Origin: Magnolia sinica
Lineage: Eukaryota > Streptophyta > Magnoliopsida > Magnoliales > Magnoliaceae
Length of the DNA: 64,000 nt
Assembly (NCBI RefSeq): GCF_029962835.1
Contig: NC_080573.1
Span: 32,171,001-32,235,000, forward strand
Direction of reading: 5' to 3'
Shown here in pieces: positions 10,991 through 24,175 of this stretch. Each line of letters opens with the position of its first letter. The stretch's first letter is position 1. Below the pieces are notes generated by a model that was not told the DNA's origin, ran no database searches, and worked only from the letters and a program-made list of their open reading frames with translations. The position numbers and the translations under genes are program-made.

Positions 10991-12416
10991 AGACTCTAAT
11001 TAATATATAGTGTCATCCACATGAGAATGCAAAATATATTAATTAATACAATATAGGGACCATCACATTCACATGGCCAATCTACGTAGGTATATGGTAG
11101 CCCAAAGACATGTACTTACATCAGCTCTAGGAGGGACCAACAATTGTATAATACATGGGGCCTACATTGGGGAACCAGAAGAATTTTGGGGCCACTGGAT
11201 AGGATTGCATGTGGATGGAAGATAATATGGATAATTGTGTCAGTGAAGGGAAGCATTTACGATGGAGCATCATACACTGATTAATCCCTTCTCATATTCA
11301 GGTTACAGTCAATATCCAATTGGTGTGAAATGCATGGATGCACTTCACACTATGAAAGTGGTTCACACCAATTATATGTGATGTGCATTGTTCCTTCCAT
11401 TTATTTACACCGATAATATGATGGTTATGTCATTATTACTTAAATACTCTACATTACCACACAATACATGCATCCAAACGTGCCATTAAAATATAAAGGA
11501 CACCGATGGGTGATGACATCAACAGTCAGCTTTTCACGACCAAAGTGGCAATCGACTATTTATTTGGTGTGCTCGTGATATATGTAATTAGATGTGATGT
11601 GAATCAGTACCTCGCTGGTAACAACGATGCCAAGATCAGAAAGAAATGAGCTCAAGCAAACTACTTTACTAGTATTGTTGTCCATAGCTTTATATTTCGC
11701 TTCTGCCAAAGAGCAAATATCATAGATTGATTTTTATTGTTGCAGGAGATAAGATTGCTTTCTCAAATATGCAGAACCTAATCGTGGAACAATGATTGAT
11801 AGAATATCTAGCTAATTAATATTACAATATGCCCGGATATTGAGATGACCATGATCAACAAACAAAATGCATTTTTCATAGGGCAACTTTACGTAATCAA
11901 GGTGTTGGAGTTATGCCTTGAAAAACCAATATGAATCTTGTCCACTGGGCAATATTGTAAGACCCGCATCCTAGATCGTACCGTTCCGTGGACTTCCGCG
12001 GTCTTCTGGTCGAATTTCGGCAACCTTCGACCCTTAACCAGTATTTGCGCGCAACCCTGAGTCACACGCAGTCAACCTGAATTGACTCAAACCGAGACTT
12101 GTACCATTGCGATCGGACCATCGTCGTGGTTCCGACGCCGCGTCTTGCATACCGATCCGATACCATGGCAGGGAGATGTGGACCCGTGTTCAATTCGAGG
12201 AACACGCCGCGCGTGCGAATCCCAAGAGAATCTCTACAACATGTCACATCCATCAATCCCATCAATCAATTAATCACCACATGTCAAGTACAAGAGCAAC
12301 CCATGCCTTCTCTCTCCAAAGTCAACTCTTTCTCACCCTCTCTCTTACACACCTATATATGTCAAGTACCATATCACCTCACATCCATCACTTCATCACA
12401 CATCACCTCTCCTTAC

Positions 12417-12418
<2 letters not shown>

Positions 12419-12455
<37 letters not shown>
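12419..12455. repeat. (CT)n microsatellite
   Basis: Perfect dinucleotide run within the solo LTR, downstream of its TATA-like motif. Confidence 0.95.
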
Positions 12456-12460
<5 letters not shown>

Positions 12461-13570
12461 CTCAACACATTTTCCAAGCAAGGGAAGAGAGTGCACGTCC
12501 AAGCCATTTCAAGAGAGAAAAGAGTGAGTTGTGTGGCCCACTTTTTCATCCCAAATCCATCATCCTAACCATTTAAACCTCATCTTCCACCATCAAAGTG
12601 AGACACAAAGAGATTGGCTTTCCAACGGACCGAGAAGATCGAACGATGAGTGCTTCTATAGGCTAGTTTTTCATATTTTCATGATGGGCCAAGTGAGGCA
12701 TACCGATCGATGGTATGGATCTCACTTTCGACCCTAAGATGTGACCGATGGCCCACCTTGATTACCAATATCATTCCATGATAGGGCCATTCTCCATGGA
12801 CCCCATCATGACGTTTATTTTCTAGTTTGAAAAGGGGTCATCTAGACCTTCTATTTCGGTGGAGAAAGGAATCCCCACCGTTGATCTTTGATTTGATGGG
12901 CCCACATGTATTAGGACTCACTTGATGTATGATTGATTGCAAGGGAGTGCCCATAATGTCGAGGTCCCTCCATCACGCGTGTCCCACTCTCTCTTTCTCT
13001 CTCTCTCTCCCTCTCCTTTTCATTTTTCTTTTCTTGTGTTAATATGATCATGTGGCCCATCAGAATGGACCCCACCATGAGGCAGGTATTTTATCCAAGC
13101 CATTTATAAGTGGGGCCCACTTTAAATGTGTTGTACCCACACCATCCATCATTTGGTGGCCCACCTAAGCAGGGCCCACCTCAATGCATGTGCAACGCCA
13201 AACCGTCCGGCGTCCAGGGACGCTGGACAAAAGGGAAAACACAAAAATTAGCTTGTTTCCAAGCTTATGGGGTGGCCCACTCATATAGGCCCCACCTTGC
13301 TGTATGTATTCAATCCACGTCGTCCATTCCTTTCCCAAGCTCATTTTAGGCATTGAGCCGAAAGATGGGGCCAATCCGACTTTCGGGCAGACCATAACAT
13401 AGCAAACAACGGGTTAAACATTGAAATATCCCCTTGTCGCTTCTATACCCCCAAGATATATTGAATATTGGGCTTGTTTGGCTTGTCTTGAGATATGGGA
13501 AGTAATGGCAGGGTTGGATTCTTCCAATACGGGCCCCACGCGTAAAAAACCTTAGAAAAACCCATTTTCA

Positions 13571-13602
13571 AAAATAAATAAATAAATAAATAAATAAATA
13601 AG
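13571..13602. repeat. (AAAT)n microsatellite
   Basis: AAATAAATAAAT run within the solo LTR. Confidence 0.9.
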
Positions 13603-13935
13603 CAGCAGGCAGCGTTTGCTGTTGTGCTAACAAGGATGCGGTACGTCCTGGTGCGCTGGACATCTATAGGCAGGGACCCACGGCTCCAGCTGTGGGCCCC
13701 AACATGATGTATATTTGATATCCACACTGTTCATCGGGTGGGCCATTCCCTGAAGTGGACTCACTCCAAAAATTAGCCTGATCTAGAACTCAGGTGGCCC
13801 ACACCATAGGAAACAGTGAGATTGAACGTCTAGCATTGAAACCCTTTTCTAGGGTTTTTTTTTTGTCGTCCAGGTCCATGCGACCTTAGCAACCGGTTGG
13901 ATGGAAAGCAAACGTTATGGTGGGCCCCACGTGGG

Positions 13936-14110
13936 ACCCACATTGATGTATGTGTTTTATTCACACCATTCAGGTGGACGGTGGAATCCCACAGTGATGT
14001 ATGTGCTTTATGCACACCGTCCACGGACGATGGAACCCATGATGTATGTGTTTTGTTCACACTGTCCAATGACAGTGGGACCCACCATGATGCACGTGCT
14101 GCATCCCATC
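13936..14110. repeat. Short tandem array made of MITE arm sequence
   Basis: About four copies of a 45-50 bp unit containing GATGTATGTGTTTTATTCAC, CACCGTCCA and a G-rich spacer (GGTGGAATCCCAC). The unit is the terminal arm of family A; copies differ by several bases. Confidence 0.65.
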
Positions 14111-14379
14111 CACCCAACCATTTTAAAAGCTCATTTTATGACAAGAGTTAAGGAATAAGCCAGATCTAAAATTCAAGTGGACCCCACCATTCAAAGTAGT
14201 GCTCAATGACGCCCACCGTTCAAAATTTCCAAGGGCCTTAGCAGTTTCCCATCAAGTTGATATTGTTCTCACTTCATCTATCACTATGTAAATTATGAAA
14301 AGGGTTGGATGGTAAACATATTTCATGGTGGGCCTTGGGAATTTTAATGGTGGAAATCATCACCACCACTTATATTGGG

Positions 14380-14660
14380 TGTGGCCCATTTGATGTGCAT
14401 GGGGCCTAATTGGTGTGGCCCATTTGTTATACATAAGGCCCATGTGATTAGGCCCATTGTGATGTATTCTAAGGCCCATGGGTTATGGCCCATTGCAATG
14501 TACATAAGGCCCATTTGATGAATGTAAGGCCCATTTGATGAATGTAAGGCCCATTAATGTGGCCCATTTGATGAATGTAAGGCCCATGTGATACGACCCA
14601 ATTTATGTATTGAAGGCCTAATGGGATGTACCTAAGGTCCATTGCAATGTGTGATCCCAA
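14380..14660. repeat. Minisatellite, about 20-bp unit
   Basis: Repeated GGCCCATTTGATGAATGTAA and variants (GGCCCATTGCAATGTACATA), with three near-perfect units in a row around 14508-14590. It lies inside the solo LTR. Confidence 0.75.
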
Positions 14661-16349
14661 CATGGTTTATGTAATGATGTTTACAACGGGCTATGCCTTG
14701 GGAGCAATGATGGTTTGACGTCCACATTGCAAGTATAGTGTTGGTTAAATGTCCGCATTATGACTCTCCCCAGGGCCCATTGATAGGCCCGTACATGTAA
14801 TGTGTAGGCCGTCTAGACCCATCTTCGTTATGAATCGCATCCATTACCATATAACATGTTTAGTATAATTCCATGATTCACGATCATACGCATCATATGT
14901 ATGCTTGATATGAAAAGTGGCTGATCATAGCATATGCCTTCAGGCAGATTATTTATGGGCTCCCGGATAAGCGGTGCTGCCCTACATGAGCACACGATAC
15001 GTGTAAGATTGTCGCATGATTGGATAGTGTGATTCATGCATTTCGCATTGGGTGATATGGTTACTGTACGCCCTAGCGACATCAGGGTCGTAGCCTCCAC
15101 AGACATATCGTGGTTGACAGGATTGGATACCGAAAATCTTGTTCTACATGGGGTGCTATAGATATCCTTGGGTGAAAGTCCCTAAACTCTTATGATACCA
15201 GGAGGTTGCTCCAATGTCTAGACCGAGTGAGTGTAGGAGCGCCGAGTGCCGATTACCAGAAGGCTGCGCTTTCCACTGTGTCATGATTGGTTAGAAGGGG
15301 GTGCAGCCTTACCTACCAGAGTAGAGGGGGCAAAGTTAGGCTGAGTTTGACCAACTCAAGGAATGAGTCCGCTATCGACGAGCTGAGCCCGATATTGGCA
15401 AGCGGATAGTGCGGTCTCTTCCACTCACCTTATTGCGCGCGATGGGGCGGCAATCTGGTTGGAGTGTACTAGACCCCGGTGATATTTCAGAGTTGAGCTA
15501 TATTGATATGTGGACCTAGATGAGGATTCGCATGCTTGAGTTGCATTTCGCACCACATGGTCCTGGTATGACCGACATCATTCATGCCTTACGCCGCATG
15601 GCCTTGGTACGACTAATAGCATTCATAGATTCATCAGCATATTCCGCATTACTCTGATACTGCATAATTATAATACTACCTTGCGCACACACTTACACCA
15701 CCCTCTAAGCTTTCTATAAGCTTATGCACGACCGTTGCGTACAGGTGACGTTGGACCGCAACAGTACTGAGGCAAGAGCGCATAGTAGATCATCTTGGAG
15801 CTTTTTGTCTATTATCATTGTATTTTCCTTTATGCTCATTGTACTTGTAAAGTTTTTGATCATAGTGAAAATGTGATGGAGTTTTTTGTTGTTGTTTGTG
15901 GGTTATGCCTTTGGTTATGCTAATTTCGAATCAAACTGATATTGAAAATCCTCCTCATAGCATCCCAGGATCGGAAACTGGCAAATGGGCGCTAGGAGCC
16001 GAGAATGGGGTACTACGGAGGCTGTCGGCGCTGGATTCGGCGATCAGGAATTTTGTGAGCCCGATTTTCGAGTTTAGGGCGTGACAGATATAGATGATTT
16101 TAACCGTAGATCATGATAATCATAGATCTTAGATGCATATGAGATTATGCCATAGTTAATATGCAAAAGTAATTAGTTGAGCGTGATCATAAGATATCCA
16201 ATAGTGGCCAAGATACGATCACAGTACGATCAATCTGCTCCAAACCCTGCTAAGTCATTTCAGCCTATGTAATTAGTTGATGTTTATGGGTGTGCCCCAT
16301 TGTGATGTTTATGTAAAATCCAACTCAACAACTAGGTGCATCACACCTT

Positions 16350-18290
16350 TTTTTTTTTTTTTTTTTGAGAGGTAACAATAATTTATTGAAAAGCCGCAAA
16401 AGCGAACAAAGAATATAGGGCCAAAAGAAAGAAATCAAGAAAGAGGGCCACCAACAATAGCCTTAACAAAAATTGCTGGGCACTAACATCTTAATTTTGA
16501 ACAAGACCTCCCTATACACCCATTTTCGTTTCTAAAACAATGCCCATTCCGCGCTCCCCAAATCTCCCAACACACGGCCATAAGAAGCAAGCACCATCTA
16601 GCCTTCCTGGACTTCCTAACTCCCCTGCCGTGCCACGCCCACATCAACTCTGACATAGACTTACGCATAACCCAAGCGATATTCATCTCATTGAGAAGTT
16701 GATCCTAAATAGCGCAAACAAAAAGACAATGGATGAAGAGGTGGTCTATAGACTCCCTATTCTCCATACACATGAGACAAATGTTTAGGATGATCAAGAT
16801 CTTCTCAACAGGTTGTCTAACATGAGGACTCTACCCCTACCAAGGAGCCAAATGAAAACCACCACCCTAGGAGGAGATTCGTAGAATCAAAAATGAAAAG
16901 GATGAGGCAGGCCCATCTGAGAGGGAGGCTCCGAAATCGAAATAAAGAGAGATTTCAACGTAAACTTCTACGATCGATGGCGTAACCATAACAATGTGTC
17001 TTCATCAGAGGTCACCGGCCTAACACTGCTGAGAAGGATCAAGAGATCGGAGAACTCCTCTAACTCATCATCCAATAAGTTCCTTCAAAGCCAAGGAGCC
17101 TACACCACTACATCCTCCATTATAGATAGCACTCCGCCACCATGATTGATCTGATAGGAGTAAGATGAGTGATCTTGGGGAACAAAGCTTGAAGCAGTTG
17201 CTCACTAAACCAAGGATCCATCTAGAATCGGATCCGATTACCTCTACCAAGCTGAGCCTGAAGGAGATCCCCTATCTGACCAAGTGCTCGGTGTTAGCAA
17301 TCGCTTTCCACATAGTCGATGCCCTATAAAGCAAATGATATCTCACGAACCACCAGCCCTCTTGCATTCCATACTTCCTACAATCACCTGTCTCCATGGC
17401 CTTCCTTCCTCAACCCCAAAACATCAAATCCATTTCCCAAGAAGGGCCACATTCATATCCCCCGACGATTTGATACCAACAACACCCTGATTGACCGGCT
17501 TACAGACCTCCTCCCATCTTAGAAGATGAAGTTTCTTTTTTTTTTTTCACATCAACTTTCCATAGAAAATTTCTTCTAAGCTTGTCTAACTTGTCGAGCA
17601 CTGACTTGGAACACTTAAACAAGGACAATAACTAAATGGGCATATTAGAGAAAGCCGACTTAATGAGGGTTAGACGTCCTCCCATAGATATGCATCTGTG
17701 TTTCCAAATTGCCAACTCCTTTCAATTCTTTCAATTACTCTATCCCAAAGATGTTTAGGCGGCTCCCCAATGCATAAGGGTAGCCCCAGATAAGTCGTAG
17801 GGAAAGCACCAGTCTTACAATCAAAGGTGTTAGCGAAATGAAGAAGGTTGAGCCCATCTACATTCACCCCAAGCATTTCCAATTTAGTCACATTAATTTT
17901 CAGTCGCGAAACTGATTCAAAATACACCAAAATTGTTCAAAGATTGTCCATCGACTCCTTTTTAGCTTCGCAAAACAATAAAGTATCATCCGTGTACAAA
18001 AGATGAGAAATATGTCTGTCAACCCCTAGGGTATCGAATCCTGAAAACAAGCCATTTGCCGCACCCTTATCGAGCATCCTATAGAGAACCTCCATAACTA
18101 CCACAAAAAGGTAGGGTGAGAGAAGGTCTCCTTACCTCAGCCCACTAGACGCCCTGAAGAACCCTTTCGGTTCTCCGTATGGAGAAAGAAGCATACGCTA
18201 CGCAATCTTTCATCCCTCTCCATTTCATGCCAAAACCTAGCCTCAACCCCCTAGACACCCTGAAGAACCCTTTTGGTCCGCTCTTTAGTG
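16350..18290 (-). mobile_element. LINE A (L1-type): RT to zf-RVT, 5' truncated, decayed
   Basis: A T-run at 16350-16367 is the poly(A) tail of a minus-strand LINE. Moving 5' from it are the zf-RVT region ([38 protein letters not shown]), the linker (VVVFIWLLGRGRVLMLDN) and the reverse transcriptase: [32 protein letters not shown], the catalytic YTDD at 17996-17985, SSGLR with a stop, and GDLLSPYLFVVVMEVLYRML. Stops and frameshifts are scattered, so it is dead. The 5' end near 18290 carries a short repeat of the CCCTGAAGAACCC stretch. 16092-16349 has nothing recognised. Confidence 0.85.
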
Positions 18291-18439
18291 AGAGTGTTGT
18301 ATCGGGCTGTCTAGTGAATTTATGAACATGGTTATATGTTTCTGATGTTTACACATCGCAATCAAGCATTAGAACTAGAATTTTTTTTTTAAAAAAAAGC
18401 ATAAATACCAGTTTTTTCCTATTTTTCAAAAAAATGGCC

Positions 18440-19085
18440 CTCAAAACTTCTATTCGCTCAAATCGTTTCAATCTACAGTTTTAATCATAAAAACTATAGT
18501 CATAATGGTCAAAATCCGTTGTACAATGACCTAGGAGAGTTTTTCAAATGAGAAAAGTGAAAAAATATATTTATTATTATTTTTTAAAAAAAGTGGCCCT
18601 TTTTCAACCATTACGGAAGTAACGGTCGCTATGCCTGTAACAGCCTTTACAATCCCAACCGTCCCGTTTCACCTCTGTATCGTGTAATAGTCACAGCCAT
18701 TACCTAAACGTATTGGCCTTCACAGCCGTATCATAACGAATACGAAACACCTTGCCTTCGAGCTTCTATTTGTTCAAATCACTTGAATTTATGATTTTAA
18801 TCATAAAAACTATAGCAAGAGTGGTCAAAATCTGTTGTAGAATGATTTAAAAGAGTTTTTGAAATGAGAAAAGTGAAAAAATGGGGAGAAAATAGATTTA
18901 AATAGAAAAAAATTGTCATTTTTCGATCCTTACTGGGGTAACGGTTGTTATGCCCCGTAACAGCCGATACGATCCCAAAAAACTATCCCATTTCACCCCC
19001 GTATCATGTAACGGTCACGGCCATTACATATAAATATAAGCCTTTATAGTCACATAGTAATGAATACAAAACACTTTGATTGTTT
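18440..19085. repeat. Two diverged tandem copies of about 320 bp
   Basis: 18440-18755 and 18757-19085 share TTTTAATCATAAAAACTATA, GAGAAAAGTGAAAAAAT and a run of GTAACGGTCGCTATGCC-type motifs ending CGTATCATAACGAATAC. The TAACGG motifs also mark the repeats at 27.9, 54.6, 59.3 and 60.7 kb. Confidence 0.7.
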
Positions 19086-19289
19086 CCAATCATGCTGTCT
19101 ACCTAAATCTCAAATAGGGCTGATTTTTTAGCCCCGAGCCTAACATAGGGTAACTCACCTAGATGTCAGCATAGATTTCACCTAAACATCATGGTGGGGC
19201 CTACCCAAGCCACCACCCTTTTGTTGGCATGTTGACCTTATTTATGTTAAATCTAACTAATGGTACTCCAATGATAATTATTTAAATTA

Positions 19290-20915
19290 ATCAAGTAGCT
19301 TATTGAAAACCTTTTTTGAAAAAGGTACTCCAATGTAACATTTCGTTACGAGTTACATTGGCTTTCATCTTAGTTAGAAATTGAAGCTAGACATAAGAAT
19401 TTTTGGGAAAGCGAGAAGAGGAGATGAATGAAATGTTAGGGGGAATTCACGCTCTTGATATAAGGCCAAAGGAGGAGTTAATAGAGGCGAAAAAGGAAAG
19501 AAGACAATGGTTAGCTAATTAATATTCGAATCAGTGAAAGGAGGAAGAGATCAAATGGAAGCAACATTCAAGAGCTACTTGGTTAAAGGAGGGTGATAGA
19601 AACACTTTTTTTTTTTTTTCCGTAGGATCATGTGCTTGGGCAAGACACAATAAGCAGTTTGGTTGTGAAAGGTAGAAGAATAGATGAAAGGACCAAGCAT
19701 GTACTTTGATAGCTGATTTCTTTAAGTCTATCCTCATGGATGAGCAATGGAATAGGACTTCCTTTGGCAAGGGTCGCCTCGAAGTCTCGAATCTTCATGC
19801 ACGCACTAGGCGTGCCTAGGCATTTCAGGCATTTTAGGGGCAGTTGAGCTTAGGGTGCGCCTAGCACCTTTAACTACACCATTATATCCAACGGCTTACT
19901 CAATGATTGCGCCTTTTGTATCATTGTTAAAGCATCGTGTATGCTTCCGCTTCTGACCCACATTTTTTACTCTTGCCTATATTGTATGAAGCAAAAGCAA
20001 AGGCAAAAATAAAAATAAAAAGTAGCAAGGAGAGGAGACAAATGTATTGAAAGTAAGGGACCTACATAATTTTGGTTGATATTTACACCCCATGTGTCCC
20101 ATGCATTCCTTTTCCTTCCACTGTTTTAACACCAAAAGTAGAAAACAGGTATGTGTGTGCGTGCGTGCGCATGTGTTACAAAAATTGTGCATTTGACCTA
20201 AAAAAATTGATTTTAATGGATCTAGATGAGGCCTTGATATCCATTCTCATTGTTTATTCCCTTTTAGTGTGGCATTTAAAAAATAAAATGTGCATAATAA
20301 AACATGGGGTACAAATAACATTTCCCTACAATTTTCTATAAATAAAATAATTATTTTTGTCATACCTTCGTTAGCACATTTCTTGAGCTGCTTATAGTTG
20401 GCAGCTTGTTGGATGAGATCAAGAATGGTTGTGGTGAGTTGGGCATCTGCAAAAGGGTATGCCTTCGGATTTACTATCTCCTTTGTCGTCTAAAAACAAA
20501 TATAAATAAATAAATAAATGATAATGATAATATTATCGACCGAGTTCTCTATTAGTAACTGATAGAGAACTTCCCTATTACTCTCCAAGCTCATTCATGT
20601 GGGGTTTATGGTCGGGTTATCAAAGCGATTGATTCAATGGCCCACATTATGGATGGAGCAAGTCCCCAGAATCTCTCAAATACAAAGATACTTGCTGCCC
20701 GACCTTTCACCTTTATTCCATTGAATGTGGATTGCTGGTGTATTTCTTCTTAAACAGGTACATGTATACTGATAACGGAAAGGTTAAGACATGGTCCATC
20801 CATGATAGGTGCCAAGAGCTCAATGGTGTAGATCACCAAACCATGGGGCCCATATGTACAAACTCCATGCACACTATGGAAGCTCCCTATTTAGTCACTG
20901 ATTGAATATAGAAAA
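19290..20915. repeat. Segmental duplication, copy 2
   Basis: Matches 388-1909. Differences include a 14-T run inserted in the LINE fragment (about 19606), about 70 extra bp at 20065-20140 and many substitutions. It stops at GAATATAGAAAA, exactly where copy 1 meets a MITE. It contains no SNU13 promoter or exon 1. Confidence 0.88.
20366..20489 (-). pseudogene. SNU13 exon 2, duplicated orphan copy
   Basis: The same 124-nt exon with intact AG and GT borders, still open, but with changes at conserved sites (YPFADAQL for [14 protein letters not shown] for KKGANE) and TTTILDL. No exon 1, promoter or exon 3 lies nearby, so I take it as a non-functional fragment of a duplicated gene. Confidence 0.82.
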
Positions 20916-21175
20916 CTTCATTGGGTATTGAGCCAATGATGGATGACCATGAAATGGAAGGATCTTATCAATTTAAGTACATGGGTTAAGGCATTATCAC
21001 AAGCTTCAAATGTAGTAAGGCATATAGAAGATTATAGGTTAATAGAATACCATAACAAATATCTCCGTTAAATCCTTTTAAATAGATCGCATCCCACAAA
21101 GAGAAACTTTATACAAAGTAGAGAGAGCCTTTAAACATTTTCCCTTGCATCACTAGCTATAGAAAAAAAAAAAGA

Positions 21176-21178
<3 letters not shown>

Positions 21179-21214
<36 letters not shown>
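21179..21214. repeat. (GA)n microsatellite
   Basis: Perfect dinucleotide run, followed by a (CCCT)n-like tract. Confidence 0.95.
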
Positions 21215-21217
<3 letters not shown>

Positions 21218-21539
21218 CCTCCCTCCCTCCCTCCTATCATACATATGACACTTGTGGGTCCACCTAATGGATGTCGTATATCTCCCTTAGCCCAGTGCAA
21301 GGGGTGACATGTCGGGCTCTCATCTCTCCTCCATTTAGGATGGATCAAAGATATTTTTACAGTTCATCAGATGAGCTTTAATAAGGTAAATCCTAAATGT
21401 TGGTTATTGAGTAAATCATAACTGTTGATTATTGAGTTTTTCTTCTTTATAAACTTGAGAATATCTAAATGTAGATCATTGTGGTTATAAAATCTAAAAT
21501 TTTGAATTTTCAAAACTTCCATATTTTACTATATCTCAA

Positions 21540-22160
21540 AATTTTCAATAGAAGGATGCGATGAATGGCTTTAAGATGATATTCACATGAAGCTTGCACA
21601 AACTGACCAGCAATGCTCATGATATAGACAATGTCTGAATGAATGATGGAGAAATAAATGAGCTTATCTACTAAGCGACAATATTGTCCAACATCAACAA
21701 GAGGATAAGACTCCTTGGTGAAAATTGATGATTTGTCTCAATTAGGGTCTCAGCAAGGCAAGATTCTAACATACTTATAATGGTTAAAAGATGAAGGGCA
21801 TATTTTCATTGGGATGTCACTAGCAAACCATGTAATTTCGAGCTCAAGAAATTACCATAACGCCTTCACATATTTGATTATAAAGTGATTAGTGAGAAAA
21901 ATTTTAACCAATAATATATCGTTTATACCATATCATGTTAACATGATATTATAAATATAAATTGTTATAATTGTGATGCTAGAGTTCATTTCTTGATGAA
22001 AATTGAGTGGTTAAATGGACATCACTGAAAGTTTATTTGAAGGATTACAAAACTAAATTGTTTAAAGTATGCTTTGGGGACTACTTGATACTATAAAAAG
22101 TTTTCTTGAAATGACACACTTTTCCATTATACCTAAGAGGGGTGGAAGATAGAGACATAA
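21540..22160 (-). pseudogene. Ty1/copia reverse transcriptase relic
   Basis: The minus strand, with stops, follows the C-terminal copia RT: INDILL (a degraded YVDDIL), FLELEITWFASDIPM (for FLGLEVAWS), YPLVDVGQYCRLVDKLIYFS (for YRRLVGKLIYLT), DIVYIMSIAGQFVQAS and AIHRIL. Order and spacing match the family. The DD motif is damaged. Confidence 0.75.
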
Positions 22161-22188
22161 ATATTTAAATCTTCTCACCTAGTTTATC

Positions 22189-22191
<3 letters not shown>

Positions 22192-22252
<61 letters not shown>
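22192..22252. repeat. (TA)n microsatellite, about 60 bp
   Basis: Perfect AT dinucleotide run. Confidence 0.95.
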
Positions 22253-22255
<3 letters not shown>

Positions 22256-22787
22256 ATATTTAAGTAGTGAAGCAGTTGCATACATCAATGATGCTTAGTA
22301 TGTCCATCAGGGTTTATCAACACAGGCCAAAATAGAATATACTAGGTTTACCTAAGGATTGTTATAGAATAAATCTTATTAGATCAGAATTTATCAAGTG
22401 ATTTTACCATAGGGCCATGCAATTAAAAGGTTTTAATTGACTTTACAAAGGTTTTAAACCATCAAAATTTTATTTTAACCCTTAAAATTATATTAAATCA
22501 CACTTAATGACAATCTGATGGGCCACATCTGATGATCCACTATTTGATCAACACGAGATTTGGATCAATGGTAGAAAGCCTTGAGATGGAAGGATTATAT
22601 CATGAATATATGCATGTATGATGCGGATGAACGGATTTTCTTCACAGTAAGGTATGCCAAAGTCCACAGGATAGTGGAGCACTATATCAGTATGAAACCT
22701 TGGAACCCTAATTCCTTATTAAGTCCTACTGCAAAGAGTCATAAGTTTGAGAGAGATCTTGAATATGTCCTATTAGGTGTCACCTTG

Positions 22788-22789
<2 letters not shown>

Positions 22790-22824
<35 letters not shown>
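22790..22824. repeat. (AG)n microsatellite
   Basis: Perfect dinucleotide run. The small open frame through it is low-complexity and not a gene. Confidence 0.95.
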
Positions 22825-22826
<2 letters not shown>

Positions 22827-24167
22827 ATCTCCCATAATCATCTCCATCATTCTTCATCTCCTTCGCAGGTCTGAGTCAGTGGTTTGTCTAGTGGACAATT
22901 CGCGCTTCCTTTAGCCCCTACCAAATGTGTATATAGTTGTTTTCTTAGCACCATTTGCAACAGATCAGGAAGAAACCTTTTTCATTAAAGGATGTGTATC
23001 AAGAACTTCATCGCAAAAAATTATACACGTGACTCATCCTGTTTTTGTAAAGATCTAGACTATCTTTTTGAATTTTGATCATTGTGAAATTTAAGGTTGT
23101 CACTGTGAGGATCATAGGAATTGTTTTATTATTTGGATTTTTAGAAAAACACCAAGTATATGCTGTATTTGAATTAAAAAGTTTAATTAGTATCAGAGAT
23201 GTCCTGTCCTATAATAACCATCAATTTTTTTAGAATTTTTTCAGCAATGGGTTTGGTGTTTGTGGCACTCAGACCATCTAGATGATGGTGTTGTAAACGA
23301 TGATCAATAAAAATATTGAACGCCAATGGATTCCCGGGTTTGCGGAACTGGCCATTTCAATTTCACCATGTTGCTAATAGTAAAAATTGAAAATTGGATT
23401 ATTTAAAGGTGTATCGACCGATCTAGATGATTTGCATCATTAAAATGTGTTTGATATGTGATTATGTGATGTGTGGTGTGTGATGATTCAATGTATGGCA
23501 TGGATTGATAATAATTAATAATTTCAATATTCATAGGTTTAAAAGATGAGGTAGTTTTAAGTAGTTCGCGAGTTTAATTTTTAGAAAATTTTACGTATTC
23601 TCTTATATACATCTTGTATGACATTTTAGATGGCTCGGATTAGTTGTAACCTAAGGATCACATACACATACAGGGCTTGTTCGAAAGCTCACAAGAAGAG
23701 AGAAAAATTGGACAATTCAGAATTTTGGACTACGTCCTATATGGACCCACATTACTATGAGCGTTTCCCCATATCTCATAGAAATTTGGTTTAAGTCATG
23801 TCATCTACGCGCTTTCGAGATGGTTCACTTCGATTGATAGATCCTATCCATATTTTTTTAGACAAATTATAATTGTGCAGGGTATTTTTTGACAGATCTA
23901 ATTTATATCATATTAGATTGTGCTAAAATTTGCTTCCTAGCTTAATTAACACGCTTTGAAAGATGGTCCAATTATGAAGATTTAATCAAAACAGTTCATG
24001 GACATCGTATGGCAAGATCTGGACCACATGTTTAATGATGATCTTGATTTGGGCATGATTATGTGATCTTTGATCATGTTTCCATTGCGCGTCCATATAT
24101 GTAGCACGTGTGAGGCCCACTTACCTTTAGTGGATGGCGATGCCACATGTTTAGCCCATGATGATTG
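22825..24167. other. No recognised gene or element
   Basis: Moderately AT-rich single-copy-looking sequence. I found no splice-bordered coding block, no long frame and no clear terminal repeats. It may be old LTR sequence. Confidence 0.4.
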
Positions 24168-24175
24168 TGTGGAAC

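Larger units (their letters stand above)
11956..16086 (+). mobile_element. Probable 4.1-kb solo LTR (gypsy-type), with MITE pieces inside
   Basis: Begins TGTAAGACCCGC and ends AGGGCGTGACA. Flanks AATAT (11951-11955) and GATAT (16087-16091) form a 5-bp target duplication with one mismatch. No gag-pol lies inside. A TATA-like CCTATATATG is at about 12353, followed by a CT-rich leader. The 3' part has CTTTCTATAAGCTTATGCAC near 15710. Open frames of up to 153 codons at 12.1-12.6 kb run through the CT repeat and look non-coding. Family A MITE-like sequence fills 13.05-14.36 kb. Confidence 0.65.

Noticed and set aside
12099-12568. Two open frames of 142 and 153 codons
   Set aside because: They run through a (CT)n repeat inside the solo LTR and give Ser/Leu low-complexity text without a family.
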